Source: an uncultured Spartobacteria bacterium
GTDB taxonomy: Bacteria > Verrucomicrobiota > Verrucomicrobiia > Chthoniobacterales > Chthoniobacteraceae
Direction of reading: 5' to 3'
NCBI GenBank assembly: GCA_903901425.1
Contig: CAIURC010000028.1
Span: forward strand, 59,169 to 123,168
DNA length: 64,000 bases
Shown: positions 1-9,705 of the stretch, one piece after another
Position numbering within the stretch: the stretch's first letter is position 1
Layout: each line of letters begins with the position of its first letter
Notes under the pieces: model-generated
Told to the model about the DNA's origin: nothing
Databases searched by the model: none
Seen by the model: the letters and a program-made list of their open reading frames with translations, nothing else
Made by a program: the position numbers and the translations under genes

Positions 1-2
1 TT

Positions 3-3000
3 ACCTCCGCCAACAACGGCATCTGGGGCTCGGGCACGCCCGATCCGGCCCGGATCCAGCCCGACTCTTTTTCCGCACGCTGGACAGGCCAGGTGCAACC
101 CCAGTTTTCCGAGGAATACACCTTCTACGTGACGGCAGACGACGGCGCGGCGCTTTGGATCAACGGCCAGCCACAGACCCTGCGTCTGCTCAATTCGCAG
201 ACGATCGGCGGCTCCACGTACACCTACGATGGGGGCACCGGCGACTTGGTCGTGAACGGCTCTGGGCTCGTATTGAGCCCGGGTGCGTTTGCGCTGGGGG
301 AGACGGTCCGGTTGGATCCGAGCAGCAGCGCGCTGAATCATGCCGCGAGCAATTCCCCAACCTATGACTATGACCCAATCACGGGCGTTCTCACCGTAGA
401 TTACACCAATCTCGTCGTTGGTATGCCGGGCGGCACCCGGGTTGCCGGCAGCTACGCCGTGGGCGAGACCGTGGAACTGGACCCGACTTCCGGCGGCCTG
501 AGTGCGCTTGCCCAGTTGCCTTACGTCATTCAGGCAGTCTCCGGAAACACCTTTTCCGTCAACGTCGGCGCCATCAATTTCAGCCCCACCCTTGCCGTTT
601 CCAGCATCGCCGCAGCCAGCCCCTGCTCGGTCACCACCGTGCAGTCCCACGGACTCACCACCGGCGCCCGGATCCGGATGGCCGGAGTCACCGGCGGCAC
701 GTTTTCCACCCCCATCAACGGGGTGTTCACCGTCACCGTGGTGGATTCCCGGACGTTCACCGTCGCCTCCAACTGCACCGCTTCGCCCGTGCCCGGCACC
801 GGGGTGCTGACTGTTCCAGGAAACATCAACGTCAGCGACATCCGCAACCTGTCCGTCACAGCGCTCCAGGTCGCGGGAGCCGGGACCTACAGCTACTCAG
901 CCAGCACCGGCGACGCCGTGGTGGATTACTCCGCGCTGGTGGTTCCCGGGAACACCGTCCAGTCCGGGCAGAAGATCGCGCTGGATCCCACCAGCGGAAA
1001 CCTCTCGGGCCTCGCCAGTGCCTTTTATACGGTCACCGCCGCCACCCCCACCACGTTCACCGTCAACTTTGGTGCAGGCGCGTTTGCCACAGGCACGGGC
1101 AATATCGCGATTGTCACGCCGAGCACGGCCCCGGTTCCGGCTGCGCTGAGCAACGCGTTCACCGTGAATATCGGGCCGGGCCGGTATGCACACAACAGCG
1201 CCGGAAACATTAGCCTAGACGCTGTTGGGAAACCCATAAAGGACTGGGCCGCCATCAATTCCGAGCGGTATGTCCGGATCCCGATGCAGGGCGGTGTCCG
1301 GTGTGACATCCAGTTGGACTCCTATGAGGCGTCATTCACCGCGAAAAGCATCTTGGCGTGGTCCAGTTCCAGCCAGCCCAAGCAGATCATCCCGCCCGAG
1401 CGGCTCTACCCCTCCAGCCTCGGCTCCGAACTGACTGCCAAGCCCGCGCATGTCAGCCCCACGGATGTCACCGCGATTACCAGCGGCTCGTTCAGCCACA
1501 GGATCGCTCTCTCCAACGGCGCCACCGCCTCCGTCAGTGGCAACCCGGCCTGGCTCAGCTTCAATCCCGCCACCGGCGTCCTCAGCGGCACGCCCCCGGC
1601 CGGGGCACGCGGGAACTACCAGGTCCTCCTCACTATCCAGAACGGCACCGGCACCAGCACCTCCCTCATCAACCTGCACGTCGAGGAAAACGCCGGCTCC
1701 GTGGTGCGCGAAACCTGGGCCGGCATCGCTGGCACCACGCTGGCCAGCATCCCCATGGGCACAGCCCCCGCCGCCACATCCAGCCTTACCAGCCTTGAGG
1801 CCCCCACCGATGCCGGCGACAATTATGGTGCCCGGATCCGCGGCTACCTGACCGCGCCCGTGACGGGCAACTACTCCTTCTGGATCTCCGGAAACAACGC
1901 CGCCGAGCTCTGGATCTCGAATGACAACGAACCGGTCAACGCCTTCAAACGGGCGTGGGTGACCACCGGCACCGGCACTGTTCGCGCATGGAACGCCGAG
2001 CCGAGCCGGAAATCGCCCTGGCTCGCGCTTGAGGCCGGCCAGAAGTATTATTTCGAGATCCTGCACAAGGCAGGGATTGCTGGGGACGGCGTCGACAATC
2101 TTGCAGTGGGGTGGTCCAAGCCGGGCGAATCCACGCAGGCGCCTTCCGAAGTGGTGCCGGGTTATGTTCTGTCGCCCTATGTGCCGCCGGCGGCGGGTTC
2201 GACACCGGGCACGCTGTACGTGGCCTCGATGTTGTCACAGGGCGGGGCCACCACCAACGGGGTGGGCGGCGGGACCCTGCGGGTGAGTGAAGACGAGACA
2301 ACCGCCTACCTGAAGTTCAACCACAGCGGGCTTTCTGGTCCGATTACCTCCGAGCACATCCATTCCGACCCGTACCAAGGCAAGCCTTCAACCATCCTGT
2401 TCGACATCGACGCTCCCTCGATGCCCGGGGACGGACTCATCACCGATCCCGCCGACCCCAACGTGGGCGCCTACCGGTGGACCATTGCCCCCGTGGGCGC
2501 GCTCACCAAAACCGACGTCCTTGAGATCCTCAGAGAGGGCAAGGCCTACATCAACCTCCACACTGCCCTCTACCCGGCAGGCGAGATCCGGGGTAACTTC
2601 ACCCTGGCACAGGGGACTCGTAACTTCATCCCGCCGCCCGCGCCGCGATCGTGGACGGACGACAGCGGGACCAACAACGGTGCCGCACGGTTCCTAGCCC
2701 AAGCCAGTTTCGGTGCGAGCATTGCGGACATTACAGCCCTCAAGGCGCTGACGCCCTCGGGCGGCGACGCAAGCCTGGGCGCACCCGCCAGCCGGTACGA
2801 CGCATGGATCGAGAACCAGTTCACCCAGCCCGCCACGCAGCACCTTTCGGAGGTGCGTGCGCGCGAACTGGCCAACGTCTTTTTCACCTTCAGCGAGACG
2901 CTGGAGTTCAACGCTTGGTGGAAGGCCTCTGTGTCGGGGCAGGACCAGCTCCGCCAGCGAGTCGCCTACGCGCTCAGCCAGATTCACGTCGTCTCGGGCC

Positions 3001-5501
3001 AGGGCCCCTTGGAGGGCAACGCTCTGGCGCTCGCTCACTTCTACGACACCCTCGCTGGAAATGCGTTTGGCAACTTCCGCGACATCCTCATCGGCACCAC
3101 GCTCACACCGGCCATGGGCCGCTACCTCGACATGCTGGGCAACGACAAGCCCGACCCCTCACTGGGCCGGACCGCCAACGAAAACTACGCCCGCGAAATC
3201 AAGCAGCTCTTCTCCATCGGTCTTTACCGGCTCTGGCCCGACGGCACCCTCATCCTCAGCTCCAAGGACGCGCCCATCGACACTTACGGACAGCGCGAGG
3301 TGGTCGGGCTTTCTCAGGTCTTTACCGGCTGGTCGTACGGGTACGACGGCCCGCCGCTCACCTCCTTCAGCGCACCAGCCAACTGGACCCGTCCCATGCG
3401 CGAGGTGCCTGCACGCCATTTCACCGGGCCCAAGCGCGTCCTAAACAACGAGGTGCTCCCCGGCCTCCTCTCCGATCAGGCTCCGGACCCGTACGGAAAC
3501 CACAACGGCGCCAATTTTGCCTCGGCCGCCTACCAGGCCCTGCCTGTGCAGGAACTCAACGCCGTGCACGACATGCTCTTTAACCACCCGAACACGGGTC
3601 CGTTCATCTGTCGCCAGCTCATCCAGCGCCTGGTCACCAGCCATCCTTCGCGCGATTACCTCTACCGCGTCGTGCAGAAGTTCAACAACAACGGAGCCGG
3701 TGTCCGGGGCGACATGAAGGCCGTCCTCAAGGCGATCCTGCTCGATTACGAGGCCCGCAGCGCCGAGCTGCTCTCCGTTCCGGCCTACGGAAAGCAACGG
3801 GAGCCCGTCCTCCGCGTCGCCCATGCGGCGCGCGCCTTCCGGCCGGGGGACGTCACCGGCACCTACAGCCAGACCGGAACCAACGCGATCACCATCGCCA
3901 CCGGGTCCACCAACCCCAAGGTGGTTGCGGGCAACACCGTTTTCCTCGAGTTCACCGACACCACCGGCGATCCCGCCAAGCCAGCCCCGGCTGCGGGGAC
4001 CTTCGCCGTGACGAGCGCGACTACCGCGGCGCCGTACTCCTACACCATCGCCGCCCCGGGCTGGGTCACGGGCACGTACAGCCAAAGCGGCACGACCATC
4101 ACCCTCACTATCTCCAACCATGGCCTGCCAGGCGATAACGCCGCACGGGGACAGGTCCTCGCGGACGCCAACCACGGCCGGGCCTTTTTCGACTTCACCA
4201 GTGGCGGCCTTGACGGCCTCGCTGGATTTGACCGCACGGTCCAGAAGGTCCTCACCTCCAACGCCTACGACACCCCCAGCGGTGTCGGTGCCACCAACGG
4301 AACCACGTTCACGCTGGCCGCGCCCGACAGCGCCATGCGCTCGGGCAACGTCATGATCGCCCGCTTCGCGGGGAGCTACTCCTCCACGGGCCGCAACGGC
4401 GTCCTCACCATCGACACCTTTGGCATCAGTTCCACCGGCTATGGACTGCAGTACGACCATGGGCTCTCGGTGGGCGACTCCGTGTTTCTCAACTTTACCA
4501 ACTCGCGTGACACCACGTCATTCAACGAGACCTCTGTTGAGAACGATCTCGTCTACACCGTTCTCAGCGTTCCGGATTCCAACACCTTTACCGTGGCCGC
4601 CCGGGACGCCGCAAATGCCGCCATCGGTGCCGACAACCAGGTTCAAGTCTTTCCCTTTAAACCCCAGCCCTTGGTGCGCAACGGCACCGTATCCACACGG
4701 CAGTCCACGTACGTGCTCGACAATACCGACACGGACTTGGACCAGACCCCGCTGAACCCTACCACGGTCTTCAACTTCTTCCTGCCGGACTACAAGTTCG
4801 CCGGCGCTTTGGCCTCGCAGGGGATCACCACACCGGAGTTCCAGCTCACCTCGGAAACTGCTGTGATCAAGCAGGCCAACTTCCTCTACAACGGCATCTT
4901 CTACCCTGCCAACACCAACGGCATCAGCAGCTTCAAGTCCGGCACCCATGCTCTCGTCCTCGACTTCACCCCGTGGATGAGCGCCGCAGCAGCGGACCTT
5001 GGCCTCGGCACCCCGGTGGATCCCACGGTCTCCTGGACCCACAACCAGAACCTGTCCACGCTTGTCGACCAGCTCGCCACCCTCCTCGGCGCCGGCCAGT
5101 TGTCGAGCTCCGCAAAAACGCTGATCAAAAATTTCGTGTCCACGCCGATCCTGTCGATCGGCGTGAGCGGGACAGCCTGCACCATCACGACCACCAGCGC
5201 GCATAACCTCAATACAGGCGACGTGGTCCTCGTCAGCGGCGTCACAGACGGCACATTCGGCGGCGTGGCCGGCAGCCTCAACAGCACCACCGTGCAGCGG
5301 ACCATCACCAAAACCGGGGCCAATATGTTCACCATTCCGCTCGCCTGCACCGTCGCCCCCAGCGCCGCCGGCCTCGCCAACGCGCATGTGTCCGTTGTTC
5401 CCTACAACCAGGCTGCGCCGAATGACATCCACAAACGCGACCGGCTCCGCTCCATTGTCCACCTGATCCTCACCAGCCCGGATTACACCATCCAGCGATA
5501 A
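3..5501 (+). CDS. DUF1800 surface/secreted protein with PA14, Ig-like and CHRD domains (5' partial)
   Basis: The frame is open from base 3 to the TAA at 5501 and encodes PA14 sequence before the first internal start (GTG 93), so the gene begins upstream of the window. Counting from GTG 93, the order is: a PA14 domain interrupted after its LWINGQ strand and resumed near residue 370 (WSSSSQPKQIIPPERLYP), a putative Ig-like domain (about 440-535), a second PA14 (about 540-695), a CHRD-like domain (about 710-850, with EHIHSD and YPAGEIRGNF), and DUF1800 from about 870. Beta modules of the HGL-x-x-GD-x-V type are inserted in the first PA14 and again inside or after DUF1800. DUF1800 proteins are typically encoded beside DUF1501 proteins in PVC bacteria, and here the DUF1501 gene follows after 5 bp. 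The biochemical role of the pair is unknown. Export is expected, but the signal peptide lies outside the window. Confidence 0.9.
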   Translation, partial: TSANNGIWGSGTPDPARIQPDSFSARWTGQVQPQFSEEYTFYVTADDGAALWINGQPQTLRLLNSQTIGGSTYTYDGGTGDLVVNGSGLVLSPGAFALGETVRLDPSSSALNHAASNSPTYDYDPITGVLTVDYTNLVVGMPGGTRVAGSYAVGETVELDPTSGGLSALAQLPYVIQAVSGNTFSVNVGAINFSPTLAVSSIAAASPCSVTTVQSHGLTTGARIRMAGVTGGTFSTPINGVFTVTVVDSRTFTVASNCTASPVPGTGVLTVPGNINVSDIRNLSVTALQVAGAGTYSYSASTGDAVVDYSALVVPGNTVQSGQKIALDPTSGNLSGLASAFYTVTAATPTTFTVNFGAGAFATGTGNIAIVTPSTAPVPAALSNAFTVNIGPGRYAHNSAGNISLDAVGKPIKDWAAINSERYVRIPMQGGVRCDIQLDSYEASFTAKSILAWSSSSQPKQIIPPERLYPSSLGSELTAKPAHVSPTDVTAITSGSFSHRIALSNGATASVSGNPAWLSFNPATGVLSGTPPAGARGNYQVLLTIQNGTGTSTSLINLHVEENAGSVVRETWAGIAGTTLASIPMGTAPAATSSLTSLEAPTDAGDNYGARIRGYLTAPVTGNYSFWISGNNAAELWISNDNEPVNAFKRAWVTTGTGTVRAWNAEPSRKSPWLALEAGQKYYFEILHKAGIAGDGVDNLAVGWSKPGESTQAPSEVVPGYVLSPYVPPAAGSTPGTLYVASMLSQGGATTNGVGGGTLRVSEDETTAYLKFNHSGLSGPITSEHIHSDPYQGKPSTILFDIDAPSMPGDGLITDPADPNVGAYRWTIAPVGALTKTDVLEILREGKAYINLHTALYPAGEIRGNFTLAQGTRNFIPPPAPRSWTDDSGTNNGAARFLAQASFGASIADITALKALTPSGGDASLGAPASRYDAWIENQFTQPATQHLSEVRARELANVFFTFSETLEFNAWWKASVSGQDQLRQRVAYALSQIHVVSGQGPLEGNALALAHFYDTLAGNAFGNFRDILIGTTLTPAMGRYLDMLGNDKPDPSLGRTANENYAREIKQLFSIGLYRLWPDGTLILSSKDAPIDTYGQREVVGLSQVFTGWSYGYDGPPLTSFSAPANWTRPMREVPARHFTGPKRVLNNEVLPGLLSDQAPDPYGNHNGANFASAAYQALPVQELNAVHDMLFNHPNTGPFICRQLIQRLVTSHPSRDYLYRVVQKFNNNGAGVRGDMKAVLKAILLDYEARSAELLSVPAYGKQREPVLRVAHAARAFRPGDVTGTYSQTGTNAITIATGSTNPKVVAGNTVFLEFTDTTGDPAKPAPAAGTFAVTSATTAAPYSYTIAAPGWVTGTYSQSGTTITLTISNHGLPGDNAARGQVLADANHGRAFFDFTSGGLDGLAGFDRTVQKVLTSNAYDTPSGVGATNGTTFTLAAPDSAMRSGNVMIARFAGSYSSTGRNGVLTIDTFGISSTGYGLQYDHGLSVGDSVFLNFTNSRDTTSFNETSVENDLVYTVLSVPDSNTFTVAARDAANAAIGADNQVQVFPFKPQPLVRNGTVSTRQSTYVLDNTDTDLDQTPLNPTTVFNFFLPDYKFAGALASQGITTPEFQLTSETAVIKQANFLYNGIFYPANTNGISSFKSGTHALVLDFTPWMSAAAADLGLGTPVDPTVSWTHNQNLSTLVDQLATLLGAGQLSSSAKTLIKNFVSTPILSIGVSGTACTITTTSAHNLNTGDVVLVSGVTDGTFGGVAGSLNSTTVQRTITKTGANMFTIPLACTVAPSAAGLANAHVSVVPYNQAAPNDIHKRDRLRSIVHLILTSPDYTIQR

Positions 5502-5506
5502 GCCGT

Positions 5507-7000
5507 ATGCGCACCGACAAAAACTCCGTTCTCCGCACCCGACGCGACTTTTTCCGCCAGGCCTCCTGCGCTGCCGTCGGAACACTGGCGCTCACCGGCA
5601 CGGTCCGCGACCTGCAGCTCATCCGGTCCGCCATGGCGCAGACCGGAATCCCGGCTGGTTCCAATGATTACAAGGCGCTGGTCTGTATCTTCCTCTCGGG
5701 CGGCAACGATTCCAACAACTGGATCGTCCCGACGGACAGCACGACTTTCGATCAGTACACCCAGATCCGGGCCAATCTCGCCCTGCCCCAGTCCTCCCTG
5801 CTGCCCCTTTATCAGACCGGTACTTCGGGCGCCGCCTACTCCGATGCCGACGGGCACACCTACGGCTTTCATCCCGCGTGCAGCGGTCTCCAGCAGCTCT
5901 TTGGCGAGGACAAGCTGGCTGTGCTTTTCAACGTGGGCACTCTGGTCCGGCCCACCACCCGGGCTCAGTACACCGGATCCAATTTCAGGTTCTACCAGCC
6001 GCCCCAGCTTTTTTCACACAGCGATCAAGTCACCCAGTGGCAGACCTCCATCCCCGACGGGCCGCCCACCACGGGCTGGGGCGGCCGCGTCGCCGACCTC
6101 CTGGACGCCTCGGCAAACCAGAACGGGAGCCTGTCGATGTCGGTGTCCCTCAACGGGACCAACACCTTTGAAATCGGCAACCTCTCCGCCCAGTACCAGG
6201 TGTCCACGTCCGGTGCCGTGGTGGCCACGGGCGACCAGATGGGCGCCACCGGAGCCCGCCTTGCGGCGATGAAAAACATCCTCAACCTTTCTTCCTCCAA
6301 CCTCCAGCGGAACGCCTACGCCGGGGTGGTCAAAAACGCCATCGCCGTGGGAGACCTGCTGAATACGGCTGTGTCCAACTCCGCCGCCACCAACTTCTGG
6401 ACTGTACCCTTCCCCAACACCACGCTGGGCAACCAGCTCAAGATGATCGCGCGGCTCATTGAAGCCCGCGGGAACCCGGCATCGCCTGTAGCCGGCAAGT
6501 TCAACATGTCTCGCCAGATCTTTTTCTGTGGCGTGGGCGGGTACGACACGCACACCACTCAGGTTCTGGTCAATGGAACCGACCAGCCCGCCAATGCCAA
6601 CGGCGCCCACTACCGGCTCCTGGACGAGGTCAGTACGTGCATGCTCGCTTTCCAGCGCGCCATGGAACAGATCGGTGCCGGTGACAAGGTCACCACCTTC
6701 ACCGCCAGCGATTTTTCACGCACTTTTCCCACCAACAGCCAGGGCAGCGACCACGGCTGGGGCGCCCACCATGTCATCATGGGCGGCGCTGTCCGGGGCG
6801 GACGCACCTACGGAAAACTCCCTGTCTTTGCCGTGAACGGCCCCGACGACACCGGACTCGGCCGCTGGATCCCGACGCTCGCCGTGGACCAGTACTCGGC
6901 CACCCTTGCCCGCTGGTTTGGCGTCGATCCTGGCAGGCTCGCAGACGTGTTCCCCAATCTCAGCCGGTTCTCCGCTTCGGACCTCGGGTTCATGCTCTGA
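5507..7000 (+). CDS. DUF1501 family Tat-exported protein
   Basis: 497 aa. The N-terminus carries a twin-arginine signal (RTRRDFFRQASC, then a hydrophobic stretch through GTLALTG), so the protein is probably exported folded by Tat. The body shows DUF1501 hallmarks: ALVCIFLSGGNDSNNW near residue 55, GYDTHTTQ near 345, and the TFTASDFSRTFPTNSQGSDHGW block near 405, which resembles the metal-binding core of alkaline-phosphatase/sulfatase-fold proteins. The gene starts 5 bp after the DUF1800 gene, so the two are co-transcribed and probably act together at or outside the cell envelope. No enzymatic activity is established for the family. The ATG at 5507 is chosen because it directly precedes the twin-arginine motif. 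Confidence 0.93.
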   Translation: MRTDKNSVLRTRRDFFRQASCAAVGTLALTGTVRDLQLIRSAMAQTGIPAGSNDYKALVCIFLSGGNDSNNWIVPTDSTTFDQYTQIRANLALPQSSLLPLYQTGTSGAAYSDADGHTYGFHPACSGLQQLFGEDKLAVLFNVGTLVRPTTRAQYTGSNFRFYQPPQLFSHSDQVTQWQTSIPDGPPTTGWGGRVADLLDASANQNGSLSMSVSLNGTNTFEIGNLSAQYQVSTSGAVVATGDQMGATGARLAAMKNILNLSSSNLQRNAYAGVVKNAIAVGDLLNTAVSNSAATNFWTVPFPNTTLGNQLKMIARLIEARGNPASPVAGKFNMSRQIFFCGVGGYDTHTTQVLVNGTDQPANANGAHYRLLDEVSTCMLAFQRAMEQIGAGDKVTTFTASDFSRTFPTNSQGSDHGWGAHHVIMGGAVRGGRTYGKLPVFAVNGPDDTGLGRWIPTLAVDQYSATLARWFGVDPGRLADVFPNLSRFSASDLGFML

Positions 7001-7019
7001 GGCGGTCGCCTTGCCTCCT

Positions 7020-7658
7020 GTGAAAACCCAAAAAATTCTGGTCTTTGCTGCGGCGCTCGCGGGTGCGGGCGCAGTCGTCTGGTACGTGCAGCAACCTGAA
7101 AAACCGGTGGCAGTTTCCGCGCAGCCGATTCCCACGCCAGCCTTTGGTGCCACAAACGGTGCTCTCTCATCTCCCCCCGCCCAGGAGCATTCATCCCTGC
7201 CAGCCCCCCCCTCTGGACAGGCCGTGTCTGTTCCCAAGGCGGCGCCGGACGCAGCGGCGGTTCCTGTGACGAGTTCTGTGATCGCCGGGACACCCATGCT
7301 CCGCACCGTGGTGCCGGTTCAACCGGAGCCTGTGGCTCAAGCGACGTTCACTCCGGTCCCTGAGGACGGCCGGACTGAGCTCGGCCATGTCCACGCCATG
7401 CTTCGCGATTACCGGACACGGATGAAGGAGAACCCTGTGGGATCGAACGCGGAGATCATGCGGGCCGTGATGGGAGGGAACCCGGTGGGCGCGCGTCTTG
7501 GGCCGCCCGATGGCCAGGAACTCAATGAACAGGGGGAACTGCTGGACCGCTGGGGGAAACCCTATTTCTTCCATCAGTTGTCTGCGACCGTCATGGAGGT
7601 CCGCTCGGCCGGGCCGGATGGCCGGATGTGGACGGCGGACGACGTGGTGTCCAAATAG
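7020..7658 (+). CDS. membrane-anchored protein with GspG-like C-terminus
   Basis: 212 aa from GTG 7020 (TTG 7011 is an alternative). A single N-terminal hydrophobic segment (ILVFAAALAGAGAVVWYV) is followed by a Pro/Ala-rich linker of about 100 residues. The C-terminal third contains LDRWGKPYFFHQLS and RSAGPDGRMWTADDVV, which match the C-terminal calcium-loop region of type II secretion major pseudopilins (WGNPY ... SAGPDG ... DDI). The normal prepilin peptidase site (G|F/M-T-x-x-E) is absent, so this is not an ordinary pseudopilin. It lies 19 bp downstream of the DUF1501 gene and is probably the last gene of that operon. Function unknown. Confidence 0.75.
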   Translation: MKTQKILVFAAALAGAGAVVWYVQQPEKPVAVSAQPIPTPAFGATNGALSSPPAQEHSSLPAPPSGQAVSVPKAAPDAAAVPVTSSVIAGTPMLRTVVPVQPEPVAQATFTPVPEDGRTELGHVHAMLRDYRTRMKENPVGSNAEIMRAVMGGNPVGARLGPPDGQELNEQGELLDRWGKPYFFHQLSATVMEVRSAGPDGRMWTADDVVSK

Positions 7659-7765
7659 CCGGGGCAGGGCATTCAAGCGGATCCAACCGACCCCAATCTG
7701 GCGGGCGTGCCGGGGCGAGATTCTGGCGCGCCGCTTCAGCCGACTGGGGTGGAAACTGGTTTGTG

Positions 7766-8239
7766 TTAGAGGACGGCAGAAACCGTGAGGTCGGTCGTGG
7801 TGCGCCCGATTCTGAGGGAGACCTTGTCGCCTGGCCGTTTTCCAAGGAGCTGTTTTCCGAGGGGGGATTCTGGCGTCAACACCAGAACAGGGTGGGTCCT
7901 CAGTTCGGTGCCACCCGCGCACGGAGCAATCAAGTACCAAGTCGTTTCCGAGGCGTCCGTGAGCTCGACGAGGGCGCCGATGTCTGCGCCTTCCGAGGGA
8001 TCAAAACTCCGGAGCTGGAGCGCCTGCACTTGAGCGAAGTTCTGTTCCAGTTCGACAGCCTGAAGGGTTTGTCCCTCCGCGAGATAGGAGGCCTCCAAGC
8101 CCCGGGTGTCATACTTGTTTTCAGCCTTGTTCTGTTCGTGCGTGGCCTCGGCATGGGCTTCCTTGGCATTGCGCTGGAGTCGCTCGATACGAGCGCTGAG
8201 GTGGTCGAGCAGTTCCTGAATCAGGGCCTGTTTGTTCAT
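7766..8239 (-). CDS. GreA/GreB family transcription elongation factor-like protein
   Basis: 158 aa from ATG 8239 (MNKQALIQELL). The N-terminal half is a predicted coiled coil (LDHLSARIERLQRNAKEAHAEATHEQNKAENKYD, given here as separate runs LDHLSARIERL and NAKEAHAEATHEQNKAENKY). The C-terminal half is an FKBP-like GreA/GreB domain (IGALVELTDASETTWYLIAP ... VLVLTPESPLGKQLLGK). The family binds the RNA polymerase secondary channel and stimulates cleavage of backtracked transcripts. Its organisation is closer to the short Gre-like proteins of Verrucomicrobia than to classical GreA. The longer reading frame upstream of 8239 runs through a 10-bp tandem repeat and is not counted as coding. It is convergent with the preceding gene. 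Confidence 0.8.
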   Translation of the reverse strand: MNKQALIQELLDHLSARIERLQRNAKEAHAEATHEQNKAENKYDTRGLEASYLAEGQTLQAVELEQNFAQVQALQLRSFDPSEGADIGALVELTDASETTWYLIAPCAGGTELRTHPVLVLTPESPLGKQLLGKRPGDKVSLRIGRTTTDLTVSAVL

Positions 8240-8360
8240 GGCTGCGGCGGGTGGAGGTTCTTTTTTCAGGGTCTTTGATGCAGGAGCAGCATCGACTTTA
8301 GACTGCGATGGTCGCAAGTGCTTCGAGGACAAAGAGTTTTTCAAAAATCGGGATGGGTGG

Positions 8361-8390
8361 ATATGGACAGGGATGGACAGGGATGGACGG
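8361..8390. repeat. short tandem repeat, unit about GGATGGACAG
   Basis: Three consecutive 10-bp units (atATGGACAG, GGATGGACAG, GGATGGACGG) lie between the start of the gre-like gene and the end of the heavy-metal-binding-domain gene. They may be a simple slippage repeat within the gre-like leader. No function can be assigned. Confidence 0.7.
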
Positions 8391-8406
8391 CGGGGCTTCA
8401 AAAGAG

Positions 8407-9705
8407 TCAGGGCACCACGTTCAGATTGAACGGTGCAAACAGCATCCGGCCACCGACTCGGACCTGGGCGTAGAGCCGCACAAATCCCGGCTTCGGCGCA
8501 TACAACTGGAAACCCAGTGCGGGGCCGCCGCGAAGCTCCGGGTTGAGCACATCGCCGCCGGTGGGATGAAGGTGCAGAACGGTCCGGTAATCGTCGTAAA
8601 ATCCGACCAGATGACAGAACGCGTTCATTACCGGCTCCAGCGCTGTGACAGGCGTGCCCTGCGCATCCCGCACCGTGAGCGTCATGGGGCGGGTCTGGCC
8701 AGCCCGGGTCGGCAGCGGCGGACTGGAGGGGAAACTCAGTTCAAACCGGTAGCCGTCCGTCTGGCTGAGAAACCGGTCCGGCTCGGGTCCTACGGGTGTG
8801 CCGGTCCCGGCTCCCGGCAGATCCGCGAAGGGCAGTTCCTGGATCCCCGTGGCAAATGGAACCAGATCAGCCCAGACCCGGTAGGGCGCGGTTTTGGACG
8901 GAGTGAACGTGAAGGTGTACTCGCCGGGCACCGCCGTGGGGACGGGATGCTCATGGTGGTAATCGCCAAGCCCCGGCTCCTCGATGAGCAGATGGATCGG
9001 TTCGGTGTGCATCACCATCAAGTCGTCCTGTGTCACGGGCTTTTCCCCAGTGCCACCGGTCCGGAGCCGGACCGTCACGGCAACGGGTTTCCCGGCTTCC
9101 ACGGGGCCAGATGCTTCAAGCGTCATCCGGACCGTGGGTTCCCCCGGCTTTGTGTAGATGAAGCTGGCTGGGATCCGTCGTTTCAACATGTCCATCCCGC
9201 ACTTGGCGCACGGGGTCTTCGGGTTGTCCGCGAGGCAGTCGGCATGCATCGGGCACAGAAAAATGTCCGCCCGGGGTGCCTTCGGGTCAAAATGCACCTC
9301 CATCTCCCGCAACGCACGGCGGATAGACTCCAAGGCGGACTGTGCGCCATCTCTATTTCCCTGCTGCGCGGCTGTGGTGAGCGCGTTCAGGGAGGCGAGT
9401 GCCCGACCAAGACGGGTCTCGAGTTTCAGATCCGGTTCCTGGGCCAGTCCGGGAAATGCCCGGAGCGCCGGGCCGCACAGGGAGGCTTGGACGGCGACTT
9501 CACCGAGCCGGTTCTCACCGAGAAGCGTGTGGATGTTGTCCGTGGCGAGCCGGAGGATGTTCCAGGCTTCCGCTGCGGTTTTGGGCTGGAGCAGGCGGGG
9601 CGCAAAGGCGGGATCGGCTGCCGCAGACAACGTGAGGACGAGCGCAGCCAGAAGTGCCAGAAGAGCGGAAGGCAGGAGCGCAGATGTTTTGAAGGCAGGG
9701 CGCAT
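8407..9705 (-). CDS. exported protein with heavy-metal-binding (HMBD) domain
   Basis: 432 aa from ATG 9705. The start is placed there because it opens a Sec signal peptide (LLPSALLALLAALVLTLSAAA). A helical region (about 35-140) is followed near residues 147-175 by a Cys-rich HMBD motif, CPMHADCLADNPKTPCAKCG followed by MDM, as found in CusB-type adaptors and P-type ATPases. The C-terminal half is beta-rich and His-rich (DDLMVMHTEPIHLLI, DYHHEHPVP, VLHLHPTGGD) and resembles the metal-chaperone-like regions attached to copper-handling proteins. A periplasmic copper or heavy-metal binding role is inferred. The nearest efflux system is at 57.5-62.9 kb, so no operon partner supports this. Confidence 0.78.
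   Translation of the reverse strand: MRPAFKTSALLPSALLALLAALVLTLSAAADPAFAPRLLQPKTAAEAWNILRLATDNIHTLLGENRLGEVAVQASLCGPALRAFPGLAQEPDLKLETRLGRALASLNALTTAAQQGNRDGAQSALESIRRALREMEVHFDPKAPRADIFLCPMHADCLADNPKTPCAKCGMDMLKRRIPASFIYTKPGEPTVRMTLEASGPVEAGKPVAVTVRLRTGGTGEKPVTQDDLMVMHTEPIHLLIEEPGLGDYHHEHPVPTAVPGEYTFTFTPSKTAPYRVWADLVPFATGIQELPFADLPGAGTGTPVGPEPDRFLSQTDGYRFELSFPSSPPLPTRAGQTRPMTLTVRDAQGTPVTALEPVMNAFCHLVGFYDDYRTVLHLHPTGGDVLNPELRGGPALGFQLYAPKPGFVRLYAQVRVGGRMLFAPFNLNVVP

Noticed and set aside
1332..5585. Long minus-strand frames of 244-355 codons (for example 1332-2066, 3441-4460, 4518-5585)
   Set aside because: They are antisense to the well-supported DUF1800 gene, have Gly/Arg/Val-rich composition typical of shadow frames in G+C-rich DNA, and show no domain.
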